From positions 634,001 to 698,000 of the forward strand of contig NW_026732581.1 in assembly GCF_028476545.1 (NCBI RefSeq): a stretch of 64,000 bases of DNA, written 5' to 3'. The translations under genes and the position numbers were made by a program. Below, in pieces: positions 12,555 through 24,764 of the stretch; within the stretch, counting starts at the first letter, position 1, and each line of letters begins with the position of its first letter. This DNA is from Physella acuta. Its lineage: Eukaryota > Mollusca > Gastropoda > Physidae. Under the pieces are notes generated by a model. The model saw only the letters and a list, made by a program, of their open reading frames with translations. It was not told the origin of the DNA and did no database searches.

Positions 12555-12775
12555 TTGATCCATGTACTAATAAGATAAAAAAAAAATTAGTCTCACCCTC
12601 CCTGTTTTACGAATAAGATTCCTCAAACTAGTTCATAATATGCTATTAAAGTAGTATCTGCTGACTATTGTCTGATAAAATGTGAGAAATGGTGAAAGTA
12701 CAACTTGGATTCATTTATCTATTCGCTACTTTAAAGGCTAAGAGCGGGGTTAAGCGGGGGGGGGGGGGGGGGGAA
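12555..12775. repeat. Dispersed repeat also found inside foldback element c
   Basis: Motifs ATCTGCTGACTA, GTGAGAAATGGTGAA, CATTTATCTATTCGCTAC and a downstream AAAACGCCGAAG-like segment occur in the same order at about 58050-58270. It ends in a G homopolymer at 12757-12773. No coding potential seen. Confidence 0.45.
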
Positions 12776-12929
12776 CTAAGAGAAGAACTTATAGGGACAA
12801 CAAAACGCCGAAGTGCTTCTATCCATCAATACCGAAGTTGGGATGGTCTCAACTACTTTTCCTAAACCCTATTTTTAAACAATCAAGGGAGATAATTCAA
12901 CTATATACGTTTACTATCACATTTTTTTT

Positions 12930-13795
<866 letters not shown>

Positions 13796-14191
13796 AAAAC
13801 AAAAGGAAGTAAACGTAGGCCTACATAAAACCGAAATTATTGTAATTTTAAAAAATTATTTGTAGATTACATTATAGTGCAGAATGGAAGTTCTACAAAT
13901 ACAACAAACGAACATTTTACATTAAAAAATCACAACGCTATAAAGCGGCAAAAGTCGTCTTAATATCTAGATCTAGCCAAACGAATTTTCAACGACTTAT
14001 ATTTATTATAAAAGTATGAAAATGATGAGTATAATCGATGGTTCCCAAATAACTTTTATTTTACAAATGTAAAAATAATTATATTACTTGCCATTTTTTT
14101 TTAAATAAAAAAAAACTTAGGATTACATCGACTATTCAAGCATATTAATGAAAAGTTTTCATTACATTTTTCTTAAGTTCTGTATTTTAAT

Positions 14192-15172
14192 TCAGTATTT
14201 GACACATATAAAATAATATAAATCTGTACACGGATAGATGTGCAGTGTTTTGTGGTTGTCGCAGTATAAGCAGCAGCTGTCAGAGGTATAGTCGTAGTTG
14301 ATCGGGTCAAGAAAGTCAATAAAAATTTGGTTGGGTACCTGTGACCCGTCGTACGTCCAGTGGAAGATGTTGTTACCGACATAGTCAGAACAGCCGACCC
14401 AGTACTTTTCATAACTATTTAACGTATTGAATATGTCCAGGTTATTGAATTTGATTAAATATGCGTTATGGCTGGTACAGGTACTGTTCGCTGTGACGAA
14501 GTCGACATAATTCGTATCAAACACCAACATATTTGGCTGTGTGGTGGTCGGTGGTGTAGTTGTGGGTGTTGTAGTTTTCGGTGTTGTAGTTGTCGGTGTT
14601 GTAGTTGTCTGTGGTGTAGTGGTCGTTATAGTAAAAACAAAGTTGTCGAATTTGTAAACGTGTGCATCAATTGGGATTTGTGACACGTTGGAGTCTATCC
14701 CAGCATAGCAAGACTTGGTTGTGGGTTGGTAGAAAAAATAGTTTGAGTTCCCTTGTGAGATTCTCGTAGCGCAGGTGAGCAGTGATTGGACGGTGAAGGT
14801 CGGGCCTGAGGAGGTGACATTGATGTTTAGTGAGCTGACACGCTTGAATGACTTCGTGACGACTTGAGCAAACAGGTCTACCGTGACAACAAAATAGCTG
14901 TTAACAAGGGTGATGGGCAAACTTAAATGTATAACACGACATTTTAAAGTGGGATTAATGTATAACACGACATTTTAAAGTGGGATTAATGTATAACACG
15001 ACATTTTAAAGTGGGATTAAAGTGAAGCCAATTTTATTTTCCTTTATAATCAATCTAAATATTATTTATGCATCTATTCTTTAGATACATATTATTATAA
15101 TATGCTATTTTTTCAAGTCTTACCTTTGCAAAACATGAAATAGATGAGGCCCAAAATAAAACTAAAGTACAT
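14192..15172 (-). CDS. Secreted C-type-lectin-like protein C with Thr-rich linker
   Basis: Two exons, 15124-15172 and 14192-14877, join in phase 1 (donor GCAAAGGTAAGA, acceptor CACGGTAG) to give 244 residues. Residues 1-16 are a hydrophobic signal peptide (MYFSFILGLIYFMFCK). Residues about 20-95 form the N-terminal module with Cys52 and Cys73 (SLLTCATRIS, YFFYQPTTKSCYAG). Residues 99-131 are almost only Thr and Pro, a mucin-like linker likely O-glycosylated. Residues about 134-244 form the CTLD with YWVGCSDYVGNN, FHWTYDGSQV, SCCLYC and CTDLYYFICVKY. Canonical calcium/sugar motifs are absent. A longer reading upstream of 14877 runs through an intronic triplicated 31-mer and is not believed. 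It is the intact sister of gene B. Extracellular recognition is inferred. Confidence 0.87.
14927..15019. repeat. Three tandem copies of a 31-bp unit in the lectin C intron
   Basis: The unit contains ATGTATAACACGACATTTTA and AAGTGGGATTA. All three copies are identical or nearly so, indicating recent amplification. Confidence 0.9.
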
Positions 15173-15239
15173 GTTTCTTTTTTTTCAAGTCAAACCAACT
15201 CTAGTAGCCGTGACTCAACTAACGTTGCATTTATGATGG

Positions 15240-15256
15240 CGTTACTATATATACCA
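15240..15256 (-). promoter_or_regulatory. Possible TATA element of lectin gene C
   Basis: On the minus strand the sequence reads GGTATATATAGTAAC about 75 bases upstream of the ATG at 15172, leaving room for a short 5' leader. Position and sequence fit a TATA box; there is no direct evidence of use. Confidence 0.4.
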
Positions 15257-15984
15257 GGTCATGTAAAATACTATTCTTTTGTATAATCTTTTCTGTTTTC
15301 TGCTTTGTCTATACAAACTCTTAGACGGATGTTTCTATATATTTAATCCCGTCTACTACAAGTAATTATAACTTAAAATAAATACGTTTGTACAAATAAT
15401 AAATCCGTTTTTTAACTGTAGGTTTTAAAGTCTTTATTCAGTCATTTGTGTTGATGCTCATAAAGGTTTTTAATTCATTTGTTAGAGTGTTTTAAAAATG
15501 TTGCAGATAGGCCTACTTATAAGACGATGATAAAAACTTTAAAATTCGATACCACATTGAATTTTTAATGGCAATCCAATACCGTTACTGACACAGTTTA
15601 ACGGGTGGAGTATTAATCGATACAGTTTTGTATCATAAAAATCACGTTAATTTAATGGGTTAATTGCACATACTTTACTCCCGGTAAGATTTAACCTTTA
15701 AGCGATTAAAAAATGGTAGATGATAAATAAGGTTGTAGAACGCAAAAACCTCTCGCGTGTTGAAGTTAGCAATCTTTTCATTGTATTTATCGACTCTTGT
15801 GTTACTTGATTATTTTTTTATTAGCTGAGGTTAGATCCTTAAACATTTTTGTTTCTTCTTCGACTATGTTTTAGTGCTTTTTTAGTCCATTAATACCCCG
15901 CTGTTTCTTAATCATTGAGTATTGTCAAGTTCAGTGCAGCCAACCTATTTCAGACACCCTCCTTATATACACTAACTATACCCA

Positions 15985-16130
15985 GCATGATCAAACGTGC
16001 ACCTTGGCTGGTACATAAAACTACTAGCTGTGGTGAAGTTCGCTGACACTGTATCAAAAGCTACTATAACAAAAAGATGTGGGTTGGTAGAAAAAATTGT
16101 TTGATTTTAATCTGGAACTCTGAGTAGTGC
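15985..16130 (-). pseudogene. Decayed fragment of a C-type-lectin-like gene
   Basis: On the minus strand two pieces of lectin exon 2 are recognisable. One matches YFFYQPTTK (AATTTTTTCTACCAACCCAC), preceded by a CTGCACTACTCAGA segment that corresponds to the TCATRIS region. The other matches the NFTTASS...CTS segment at the start of the CTLD. Between them the sequence is shortened and the order and frame are broken. Upstream on this strand it merges into the 35-bp minisatellite. Non-functional. Confidence 0.7.
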
Positions 16131-16573
16131 AGGTTAGCACTGGACTCGCGATGTTGACCTCTTGCAGGTTAGCACTGGACTCGCCATGTTGACCTCTTGC
16201 AGGTTAGCACTGGACTCGCGATGTTGGCATCTTGCAGGTTAGCACTGGACTCGCGATGTTGACCTCTTGCAGGTTAGCACTGGACTCGCGATGTTGACAT
16301 CTTGCAGGTTAGCACTGGACTCGCGATGTTGACCTCTTGCAGGTTAGCATTGGACTCGCGATGGTGACCTCTTGCAGGTTAGCACTGGACTCGCGATGTT
16401 GACCTCTTGCAGGTTAGCACTGGACTCGCGATGTTGACATCTTGCAGGTTAGCACTGGACTCGCGATGTTGACCTCTTGCAGGTTAGCATTGGACTCGCG
16501 ATGTTGACCTCTTGCAGGTTAGCACTGAACTCGCGATGCTGACCTCTTGCAGGTTAGCACTGGACTCGCGATG
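16131..16573. repeat. 35-bp minisatellite, about 12.7 copies
   Basis: The unit reads AGGTTAGCACTGGACTCGCG then ATGTTGACCTCTTGC. Spacing is exactly 35 bases over 12 intervals, with only single-base variants among copies. The start of the unit resembles the lectin exon segment GCAGGTGAGCAGTGATTGG of genes B and C, and the array abuts the lectin relic at that point. Confidence 0.9.
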
Positions 16574-17372
16574 GTTTGGTGTTCATCTGCGTACATTAAC
16601 TGAATATTTTTATGCTTTGGTGTTTACCTGCTTACATTAACTGAATACGTTTATGTTTTAGTGTTTGTACATTTTTTCCCGCTATTTCTTCACACCACCA
16701 TAGCATACGCTGTTTCCCCACTCATATAAACAAACCAGCTGTTTCTTTGTTCCATACAGCCTTTGCTGTTTCAACGCGACATATTGCACGATGATTCTAC
16801 CACACACCTTTTCTTGCCGTTTAATCAATTCACACAAAGCCTATTATTTTTTCTCAAAACACATGCTTTCCATCCTTACATACTAAACACATATCCTACA
16901 GTTTCCTCACTGATTAAAATGTTTAGATTTTGTTCGTTAGATAAAGTTTATTTCATTTTCTAACAAGACTTAGTTTATTGTTTATTTTGCTCTTCACTTA
17001 TATGCTTATCTTTCTTTTTTTTGTGTGTGTGTAAATCTGTAAGACCCGTCTATTGTACGTCTAAGGCAGTGTTTCTTAAATTGTTCTAATGAACCAAAGG
17101 TGTTCTTTAAGTCAGTCTAAGTGGTTTGGCGGAGAAAGGCACACCCAACTTATTTGTTTCAGTGCAGACGACAGTACTATTAAAGAATGGTTCGGTGAAT
17201 GCTCATATGAAACTGATTTGGTTTGGTACCTCCAAAAACTCGAGTATAAATTATCGAAAATTGTCTCGTTAATCTTTGCCATGCATAGACAATGCAAGGT
17301 GGGCCTACAGATGTAAATATTAATTTAACGTAAAGTATATATATTTTAGTCGTTTTTTACTTTTAATAAAAA
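16574..17372. other. Intergenic, no gene seen
   Basis: AT-rich sequence. A ~40-base unit with CTTACATTAACTGAATA is present twice near 16585-16660. A frame at 17089-17316 has no recognisable similarity and I do not call it. Confidence 0.5.
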
Positions 17373-17767
17373 CGAGCCGACCCGCAGCGTATCATACGCC
17401 GCTATTTAGTTGTTTTATTTTCTACTTTTCAGTAATTCATAATTTGTGAATTCGACAGTACCAATGCTGCCACTTAAAAATATTTGCTTTAAAACACTAA
17501 AACTCTCCTCCCCCCCCCCCACCCGTGAAAGTAGCCTTCTCTTAGTTACCTCCCCTAAGTTTAGAATAGTTTCAAACTAAATTATCTGCCCCTAATAGCC
17601 GTCACTAAACCCGATTGTAAAATGTAAACATTTAGAGTGAACTACAGCTCATCAGACCATGCGGGGGTGGGGGAGGTTGATTTATGCCTAGTGAGGAAGA
17701 GAGGGGATTGCAAGGCGCGTTTGCAGCTTGTTTTAAAACGGCTCGCAGAAGATAATTATATATATAA
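17373..17767 (-). mobile_element. Helitron-like family H copy 2
   Basis: Read on the minus strand it has the family H 5' part (ATATATATAATTATCTTCTG, with GCTCGCAGA on the plus strand). It carries the internal ATTATCTGCCCCTAATAG segment and ends in the GCGGCGTATGATACGC hairpin region and GGTCGGCTCG. It contains a C homopolymer tract. Near full length compared with copy 1. Confidence 0.5.
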
Positions 17768-18704
17768 ATGTTGTTTTTGGATTTAATTATTTTGAATGTA
17801 CCAATTGTTCTATATTTATTTAAATTTGTTATCGGTTATTGCTGTAGATGTTTTTTTATTTATTTAGAAAAACGAGTTACCGGAAAAAACATTCTTGGTA
17901 CACACTACTATTCTCAGTGCGTTTACTTTCAGAAAACTGCTGTCTTCAATCATTGATTCAAGACTCCCTCCTTTTTTTATTTAAGGAAAGGGGAGACAAC
18001 TTACTGAGAAAAATACTTTTTACTGAAAATGCTTATTCCATCCCCTACAGTTAAGTTAGTACATGTTTATCAAAACAAAATAAAATTAATCTCTGTTAAA
18101 TAAAAATAAAATCAGTAAAAAAAGTTCTTTTTTTTATTCACAAATCACAAAAAAGCAAGAAACAAAATTGTTCTAAAAGTAAAAAATAAGTTTAATTTGG
18201 TGTAAACTTACTAAAGCTAGATGCTGGTCTGATTAAACATAAAATCCTGGGCGTTCAATGATGAAAATTAAACATACGTCTTATATTTTATTATAGAAAG
18301 TAAAGCTATAAATACATTCGCTATGAAGGGAATGCATTTTCAGTAAGTTAATGCGCAGGTTTATTTTAGTTTATTTTATTTTTTTATGTGCAATATATAA
18401 TTATACCTTATTGTCTCCCCTTTTATTTTAGAACAAAATACTTTTTAAATTAAATTTTAACACCTAATTGTCTATTTAATTAAATTCAAAAACTCAATAT
18501 TATTGCTTTGTCTGCCATGTTCTACCACTGTGTGAAACGTTAGCTTAATTGGATAATAGAACGTTAATTAAATTTAAATATTTTTCAAGAAATAAACACG
18601 CGAAATAAAAGCCTCTAAAATAAGTTTTTCTTTTATTAACAGTACTGTTATTTTCAACACTATGCACACAGAAGGGAACTTCATTAATTTAGTTTAAAAC
18701 TGTA
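17768..18704. other. Intergenic, no gene seen
   Basis: Plain AT-rich sequence; nothing recognisable. Confidence 0.5.
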
Positions 18705-19265
18705 TCCAGCAATCTATCCAGCAATGTAGTATCCAGAAATATATCCAGCAATGTATCCAGCAATGTATACATCAAAATATCCAGCAAAATATCCACCAAT
18801 GTAAATACCAATGTATCCAGCAATGTATCCAGCAATGTATCCACCAATGTATCCAGCAATGTATCCAGAAATGTATCCAGCAATGTATCCAGCAATGTAT
18901 CCAGCAATGTATCTAGCAATGTATCCACCAATGTATCCAGCAATGTATCCAGAAATGTATCCAGCAATGTATCCAGCAATGTATCCAGCAATGTATCTAG
19001 CAATGTATCCAGCAATGTATCCAGCAATGTATCCAGCAATGTATCCAGCAATGTATCCAGCAATGTATCCAGCAATGTATCCAGCAATGTATCCAGCAAT
19101 GTATCCAGCAATGTATCCAGCAATGTATCCAGCAATGTATCCAGCAATGTATCCAGCAATGTATCCAGCAATGTATCCAGCAATGTATTCAGCAATGTAT
19201 ATAGCAAAGTATCGTGAAAAGTATCCAGCAAAGTATCCAACAATGCATATATCTAGCAATGTATT
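18705..19265. repeat. 12-bp minisatellite, about 46 copies
   Basis: The unit is TATCCAGCAATG. The central block (about 18985-19190) is almost pure. The flanks contain variants (CCACCA, CCAGAA, CTAGCA). Because the unit is a multiple of three and lacks stops in several frames, it yields long low-complexity frames on both strands that are not genes. Confidence 0.95.
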
Positions 19266-19606
19266 CAACAGATCTAGACTAGGAAGCTATCGCCTTGAGT
19301 GGTTTACATTTAGTCTGTACCACAAATATTTCTCCAGTAGCTTCCCCTTGTCTGTACGGTTGACGCCGTATAGAGCCTTCGTATCCCATTTTTCCCACGT
19401 TTTCTTTAACTTGCTTTCTCTGTGTGTTTCTGTGTTTGTCTTTCCAATCAAATCTTGCGATCGAAATTTCTGGCACTTCCCAGTTAGCTAGCGCGCTGAA
19501 ATTTTCAGGGAAGCTTTCTTTTGGATGACCATAGAATATGCAATTTTTATTATTACTAAATTGATCAATGGAAACATTTTATTGAGCATTTTAGACCGCT
19601 ATCTAA

Positions 19607-19760
19607 TCTATATATATAATTCTCCTCTGCGAGCCATTAGAAAAAAAACGAGCGACGCTTACCTCGCGCGCAGTGAAGCGAACGATCCCACGTCGCCACA
19701 GGCTTAGGGGCAGATAATTTACTTCGAACCGAGTTTAAACTTACAGGAGGTAGGCCAGTA
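19607..19760 (+). mobile_element. Helitron-like family H, 5' fragment
   Basis: Starts TCTATATATATAATTCTCCT and contains GGGGCAGATAATTTACTTCG. The 3' half is missing, and a tRNA-like sequence follows directly. Confidence 0.5.
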
Positions 19761-19840
19761 TGGGGGAGACGATATGGTCGAGTGGTTGAGCACACGATTG
19801 CTATCCCACTCGACACGGGTTCAAATCTATGTGTTCTAGT
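19761..19840 (+). other. tRNA-like sequence, probably a SINE head or tRNA pseudogene
   Basis: A-box-like TGGTCGAGTGGTTGAGCA and B-box-like GGGTTCAAATC are spaced as in a tRNA. I could not fold a clean acceptor stem by eye, so a functional tRNA is unlikely. It differs from the main SINE family of this window. Confidence 0.4.
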
Positions 19841-19992
19841 CAGTAACGTATTCACACAACGATTTTTTTTCGAGTTGTCTTTTTACGAGTTGTCTTTTTA
19901 CGAGTTGTCTTCGTTTACCCAAAAAAAAGTGAAAAGATAAAATCGATAGCAAGATTTTAATGCAAACAAACAGACAAAGACTAAAAAGTAGA

Positions 19993-20353
19993 AAATAATA
20001 ATCATTAAAAAAGTTTTAAAAACCCACGTTTTCTGATTGAACTAAAAAGTAGAAAATAAATGCTATACATCACAATAATGCAAGCGATCACTCTACTATA
20101 AGCGATCAAAAACGTGGGGCGCCGTGATTTTCTTACAGTTTCTAATACTGTTGACTCTCTACAAATTCCCTAATAAAAGTCAATAGTATTATCTAATCAA
20201 TAGTAATATAACTTTTACTTCGGCGCCCCACGTTTTTGATCGCTTATAGTAGAGTGATCGCTTGCATTATTGTGATGTATAGCATTTATTTTCTACTTTT
20301 TAGTGTAATCAGAAAACGTGGGTTTTTTAAAACTTTTTTAATGATTATTATTA
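19993..20353. mobile_element. Hairpin MITE M1
   Basis: Two arms of about 130 bases (19993-20132 and 20221-20353) are near-perfect reverse complements around a ~90-base loop. Each arm contains CTAAAAAGTAGAAAATAAAT, ACCCACGTTTTCTGATT and GATCAAAAACGTGGGGCGCC. There is no coding sequence. The motif CTAAAAAGTAGAAAATAAAT is shared with M2 at 26229. Confidence 0.8.
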
Positions 20354-20382
20354 CCCAGTCACGCTCCCCCTACCGTGACAGC

Positions 20383-20478
20383 CTACAAATGGCTTTGATG
20401 GCAGCAATACTCTGGGAACACACACATACACATGTCTTTGATGGCAGCAATACTCTGGGAACACACACATACAGACGT
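20383..20478. repeat. Two copies of a ~52-bp unit
   Basis: The segment CTTTGATGGCAGCAATACTC followed by TGGGAACACACACATACA occurs twice in tandem. Confidence 0.85.
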
Positions 20479-20689
20479 CTTCAGAATGCAAGCCAAACTC
20501 TCCTTACTAACATACTAGCATTTCTGTTTTAAGCTCATTATACACCATCTAACTTGTTAAAGGGAATTCTGAAAAGTAATAAAGCACGATGGTAAAATCA
20601 ACTGGTAGCTAGGACCAGAGATAAAAAAAAATAAAGCTAATACTCGAGCTAATACCAAAAATAACATTAAGGTAAAATCTTTCCAGCAG

Positions 20690-20785
20690 TGGTCTGGTGT
20701 CGGAAGGTCTGACCTGTATTGAAAACATTCACGTTAGAGGAACTGACAAGCTTACAGGATTTACATACCACATCAGGAGTTGTAT
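20690..20785 (-). pseudogene. Decayed N-terminal fragment of a C-type-lectin-like gene
   Basis: The minus-strand frame reads VVCKSCKLVSSSNVNVFNTG followed by QTF, aligning with VVTKSFKRVSSLNINVTSSG plus PTF of gene C at about half the positions. The two conserved Cys of the module are not reached, and no CTLD is seen downstream. A relic extending the lectin array ~5.5 kb beyond gene C. Confidence 0.55.
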
Positions 20786-22219
20786 CTTGCATGACAAAAT
20801 ACTGATAGAAATGGAAACATTAAGTTAATAAAGTTATTGATTCATCCTAGGATCACAAATTAATATCAGTGCAATTATGGTTCTGTAATCTCGACATGAG
20901 TGTGAAAAACGTTGTCAATGTGTACGTTCCATAACGTGAGTAAAGTACCATCGTAGCTGTGTGGACTCAATTACGCAGTACAATTAGCCTTGGTCCTTAT
21001 TGCCTTCATCACATTAAAAAATAACGACAGTTATTATATGTTTGATAATTCCGAAGATTTTAGTATGTGTTCAAAAAACAAACGAAAAAAAACAAAACAA
21101 ATGAAATAACACATTAACCATAAATTGTATAAACGGATGTATTTGTAAATATATAAACCAAACAATTCCTTAAACTACACAAAGAGAGGCTTGATATAAA
21201 AATTAAGTGCACGTTATAATAAAGATATATATAAATGCATATAATTGCTTTCCATTAATTGTGTCCATGTAAACATACTAAACAAATACAATTATAAAAT
21301 TAGGTAATTGGAAATTTCTCTAGCCTATGGTATGTAACACAAACGACACAAAATTGTTCACGGGCGATAACAATTAAAATTACCCACTTGATTTGTGAGA
21401 GTACAGTTATATACCTTGAAAATGACAATAAAAGAATAATCCAATCTCGATTATAAAAAAATGTTCAGAATTAAACTTTTATTTTGTACTAATTTGTTTT
21501 TATGTGATAGTAGAGATTTCTAAATAAAAAAACATGCTCGATATGAGATACATTAGATAAAATATTAACTACTTAAACATAGTATTTACTTAAATAATCT
21601 TTTTTTATTCTACTGTATGACCGCATAATGTTCACATTTAAAATACAAAGCTTTAAAGATCCCAAATTAACAGTTACTATCTACTTTATGTGATTTTGGA
21701 TGGCATATATATCTTTCGAAAAACTATGCGAAAAAAAAATTGATAAAGTGAACAAACATTACACACGTTTTTAGAGTTGAACTTCACACGATCCGAGTGA
21801 ATGTCTGATTAAAGATATAGTGTTAGATGACAACTACACTACTAGTCTAGTTATGAATATGCAAGAAATAAATGACACCATCAAAGTCAGTTTTTTTCCT
21901 GTTTTAATGGCTATTACACGCACAGTCAATCTGTGATGAATTTCAATTCCAGATGAGTGTATACATGGCTTTATTACATATAATAGCAAAACAAACTATG
22001 TTGTAGTTTTTAAAATCGTTTTTTAATAGAATGTTTGGTTTAATGTTCGTTAATTTTAAACTCCTTATGTAGACTCACCATCAAGAAAATATTGCCTTAG
22101 TTAAATGTTTACATCTATGTATTTTAATATATGTAATGTTGCATATGTTCCTGAAGATTATATAAATAATTTGATTACTGTATATCCATTATTTTACCAT
22201 AGCATTGTTTTCGGATTGT
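20786..22219. other. Intergenic, no gene seen
   Basis: AT-rich sequence without recognisable features, lying between the lectin array and the FBG gene on the same strand. Confidence 0.5.
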
Positions 22220-24374
22220 TTACATTCGACGAAGTTTCATCTCAACAAAGTCTAGAGAGTCTGAATAGCCTGTAATGCCAGACCAATAAATTCCATTATT
22301 GTCACCACGAGTGGCCCATTTACCATTGACGTTAACAGCTAAACAAGCACCATACCACCAACCACCACTAACGAGTTTAGCACAGTTGACACCTGACAAC
22401 ACATCGTTATCAGAGTCAATGGTTGTAAACTTCATGCCCTTTTGCCAACTAAACTTGTCTTCAACATTCCCACCGCTGAATGACGTGTAGCTCATCTTAT
22501 ACTTTGCTGCTTCATTTTCTACCTTAAAACCTCTGTACACAGCGTAGTAGTCTTTACCTTTATACTTCATGTCGAATCTGAGTTCATTATAACCCTGTTG
22601 TAGACCAAAAATTAGAAATATTTAGATATTGCATTGTGTTTGAAATATTTTAAGTATTGATCTGCTAATAATATATGATAATTATACATATTACAATTAT
22701 TTCTAACATTTATAAATAATACAAGAAATTTTCTAAAACAAATTTACCACTTATGCAACTAATGATTAGCTGTGCAGTAGTTGATATTTAAACTATGCTT
22801 GGAAAATGTTGTTTATAAAGTAAAAATATTGGATAAACTTATTTCGATAGAGCCTTCATGCATCCGATTATTACAACCAAAGACTTCTGTTGGAAAATAT
22901 TATATAACAATATCTATTTCCTGACTACATTGCAGCTTAGCAATATATTCTCTTATTCAAATTACGTATGTAATTAACGAGTGAATAGTAAATGGTGAAT
23001 GTTGTTTGCAAGAAAAATTAAGAATAAAATTGTATTTTGGGATTCTAATAAGTCTACCTGACTTAAAAGTTTGGTAAAATATAAACTTGTGGGCGTGGAA
23101 AGTCTATACTAACTTGTGTTTTAGACATATATGGTCAAACTTAATAACCTTAGGCGTGCACTAAAAGATATTTTCCTTAAATTTTGTTATGACGAAAATT
23201 AAAAGAGGTTCTCGATTTCTGATGTTCTTACTAAATTTGTTAGCTGATAAATGACGTCATTTCCTATCCAGAAGTCTCCAGAATTTGAGCCAAATCCGTT
23301 TTTATAATCGTTCCAAGTTCTTGAAAAGCTCAAATCACCTTTGATACGTCTCTGTAAGAAATAACGACAATGCTAAAATAATGTTTCTGCAAGTTGATTT
23401 GATTGATTCCGAAGATTAATTATGTTTTAATTTACGCAATATAAATGAAAATATTTAAGAAATTAAAACGCTTCTGAATAAAATAACGGCATCGAAAAAA
23501 CTACGGTAAAATAAGTTCATTTGATTTATTTTAAGGCTTAATTATCTTTGAAATTTATTATGTTATATTTTACAACAAACAATTTACATACAATCAAAGC
23601 AGTCGTTACTTTATAAAACCTAATATTCTTCACATTAACTTTCTAAATATTTCCAATGTTTTGTGTATTAGACAGTCACAACTAACACGAGATAAAACAG
23701 TTGCTTTAACGTTTGCTTCTCTTCAAACTTGAAACCAAATAATTCCCCAATTTTATGTATACAACACAAAAGATATCAATAATAAAATGAATGTGCTCAT
23801 AACATTATAATCGTTTATAACAAACTATGAATTTTTCGATTTTATTTAAAACTCCTTACTTTTATCAAGAACAAGAAAATAAACAAGACTACGAATCACC
23901 TGCTCCCCAATAGCAACTAAAACACTGAGTTATGTTAAAAAACTCTGCTGTTGACTTGTCACCTGACTTCAGGTCAACCAATTAGACTACTGGCCAATTG
24001 TCTGACAGAACGATAACAAACTAGAGCTGGTGTCTTTTGACGTCCGTATAACTAATTAGAGTCATCATAACTTCAAATAGACAAATACTGCGTATGTCGT
24101 TCAACTATTAGAATGTCTTTTCTTTAGATCGCATCTAAATGTCAATATTGTGTATTATACGTTTGTTTTTAACGGAATAAATACATCAAAACTGTTAGAA
24201 TAAAATAAAAAAAAAACAAATTGGTAAATGGCTAAGAATAATTTTAATGACAAAAACCTGAATAATAATCCATCCTCCACCGTCAGTCTTGGTATCACAC
24301 AGTGTTCTGCTGACATCTACTCCAGCCTTTATCATGTCCTAAAATACACGATTGTTCATGTTGGCACATTTTGA
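22220..24374 (-). CDS. Fibrinogen-domain (FREP-like) gene, three 3' exons, probably disrupted
   Basis: Three FBG exons on the minus strand. The first is 24258-24374 (SKCANMN..., [13 protein letters not shown]). The second is 23232-23351 (RRIKGD, GSNSGDFWIGNDVI). The third is 22220-22594 ([35 protein letters not shown]; stop TAA). Exon sizes 117, 120 and 375 nt and all phases (0) match the intact gene at 46769-48265. The calcium-site DSDND and the GGWWY core are kept. In the first exon a TAG codon at 24339-24341 replaces a Lys codon of the paralogue. That TAG also forms a plausible 3' splice site (GTATTTTAG) which would give an in-frame 81-nt exon lacking the first Cys of the domain. So the gene is either a pseudogene or uses a shortened exon. 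Its signal exons may be those at 33198-33756. Confidence 0.8.
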
Positions 24375-24526
24375 CTGGAGTAAACAATACAACGAATATG
24401 TGTTCTAAATATCAGTTGAAAACATGTGTTTTTACACTAGGAAAACGTTTTCTACTTTGTTTTTTTTCTACAGCAGCATTATCACCTAGCAAAACACCAC
24501 AGGTTCACATCCATCCACATAAAATT

Positions 24527-24562
<36 letters not shown>

Positions 24563-24764
24563 TATATAGATATATAGATATGTGTGTGTGCGTATTTCTG
24601 TGTTTTTACGTATGTGTGTATATATAAGTATCATAATAGGACTAATGTTAGCATGTGTTAAGTTCTATTCCCACAAATGACTAATGTAAGAACCTTTCTA
24701 TTTTGGTAAACATTGTCAAGACAAGCAGCAAAACAAAAGCGTATAGCTGTGATGTAACAGTTCC

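Noticed and set aside
14878-14968. Upstream start for lectin C that would extend the protein N-terminally
   Set aside because: The extra sequence reads through intronic 31-mers; a signal-peptide exon with matching phase and splice sites exists at 15124-15172, as in gene A.
18689-19491. Long frames of MYPA, LLDT and GYIA repeats
   Set aside because: A 12-bp minisatellite is open in several frames on both strands; no start context, splice sites or unique domain.
19761-19840. Functional tRNA gene
   Set aside because: A- and B-box-like motifs are present, but I could not pair an acceptor stem, and it adjoins a truncated transposon.
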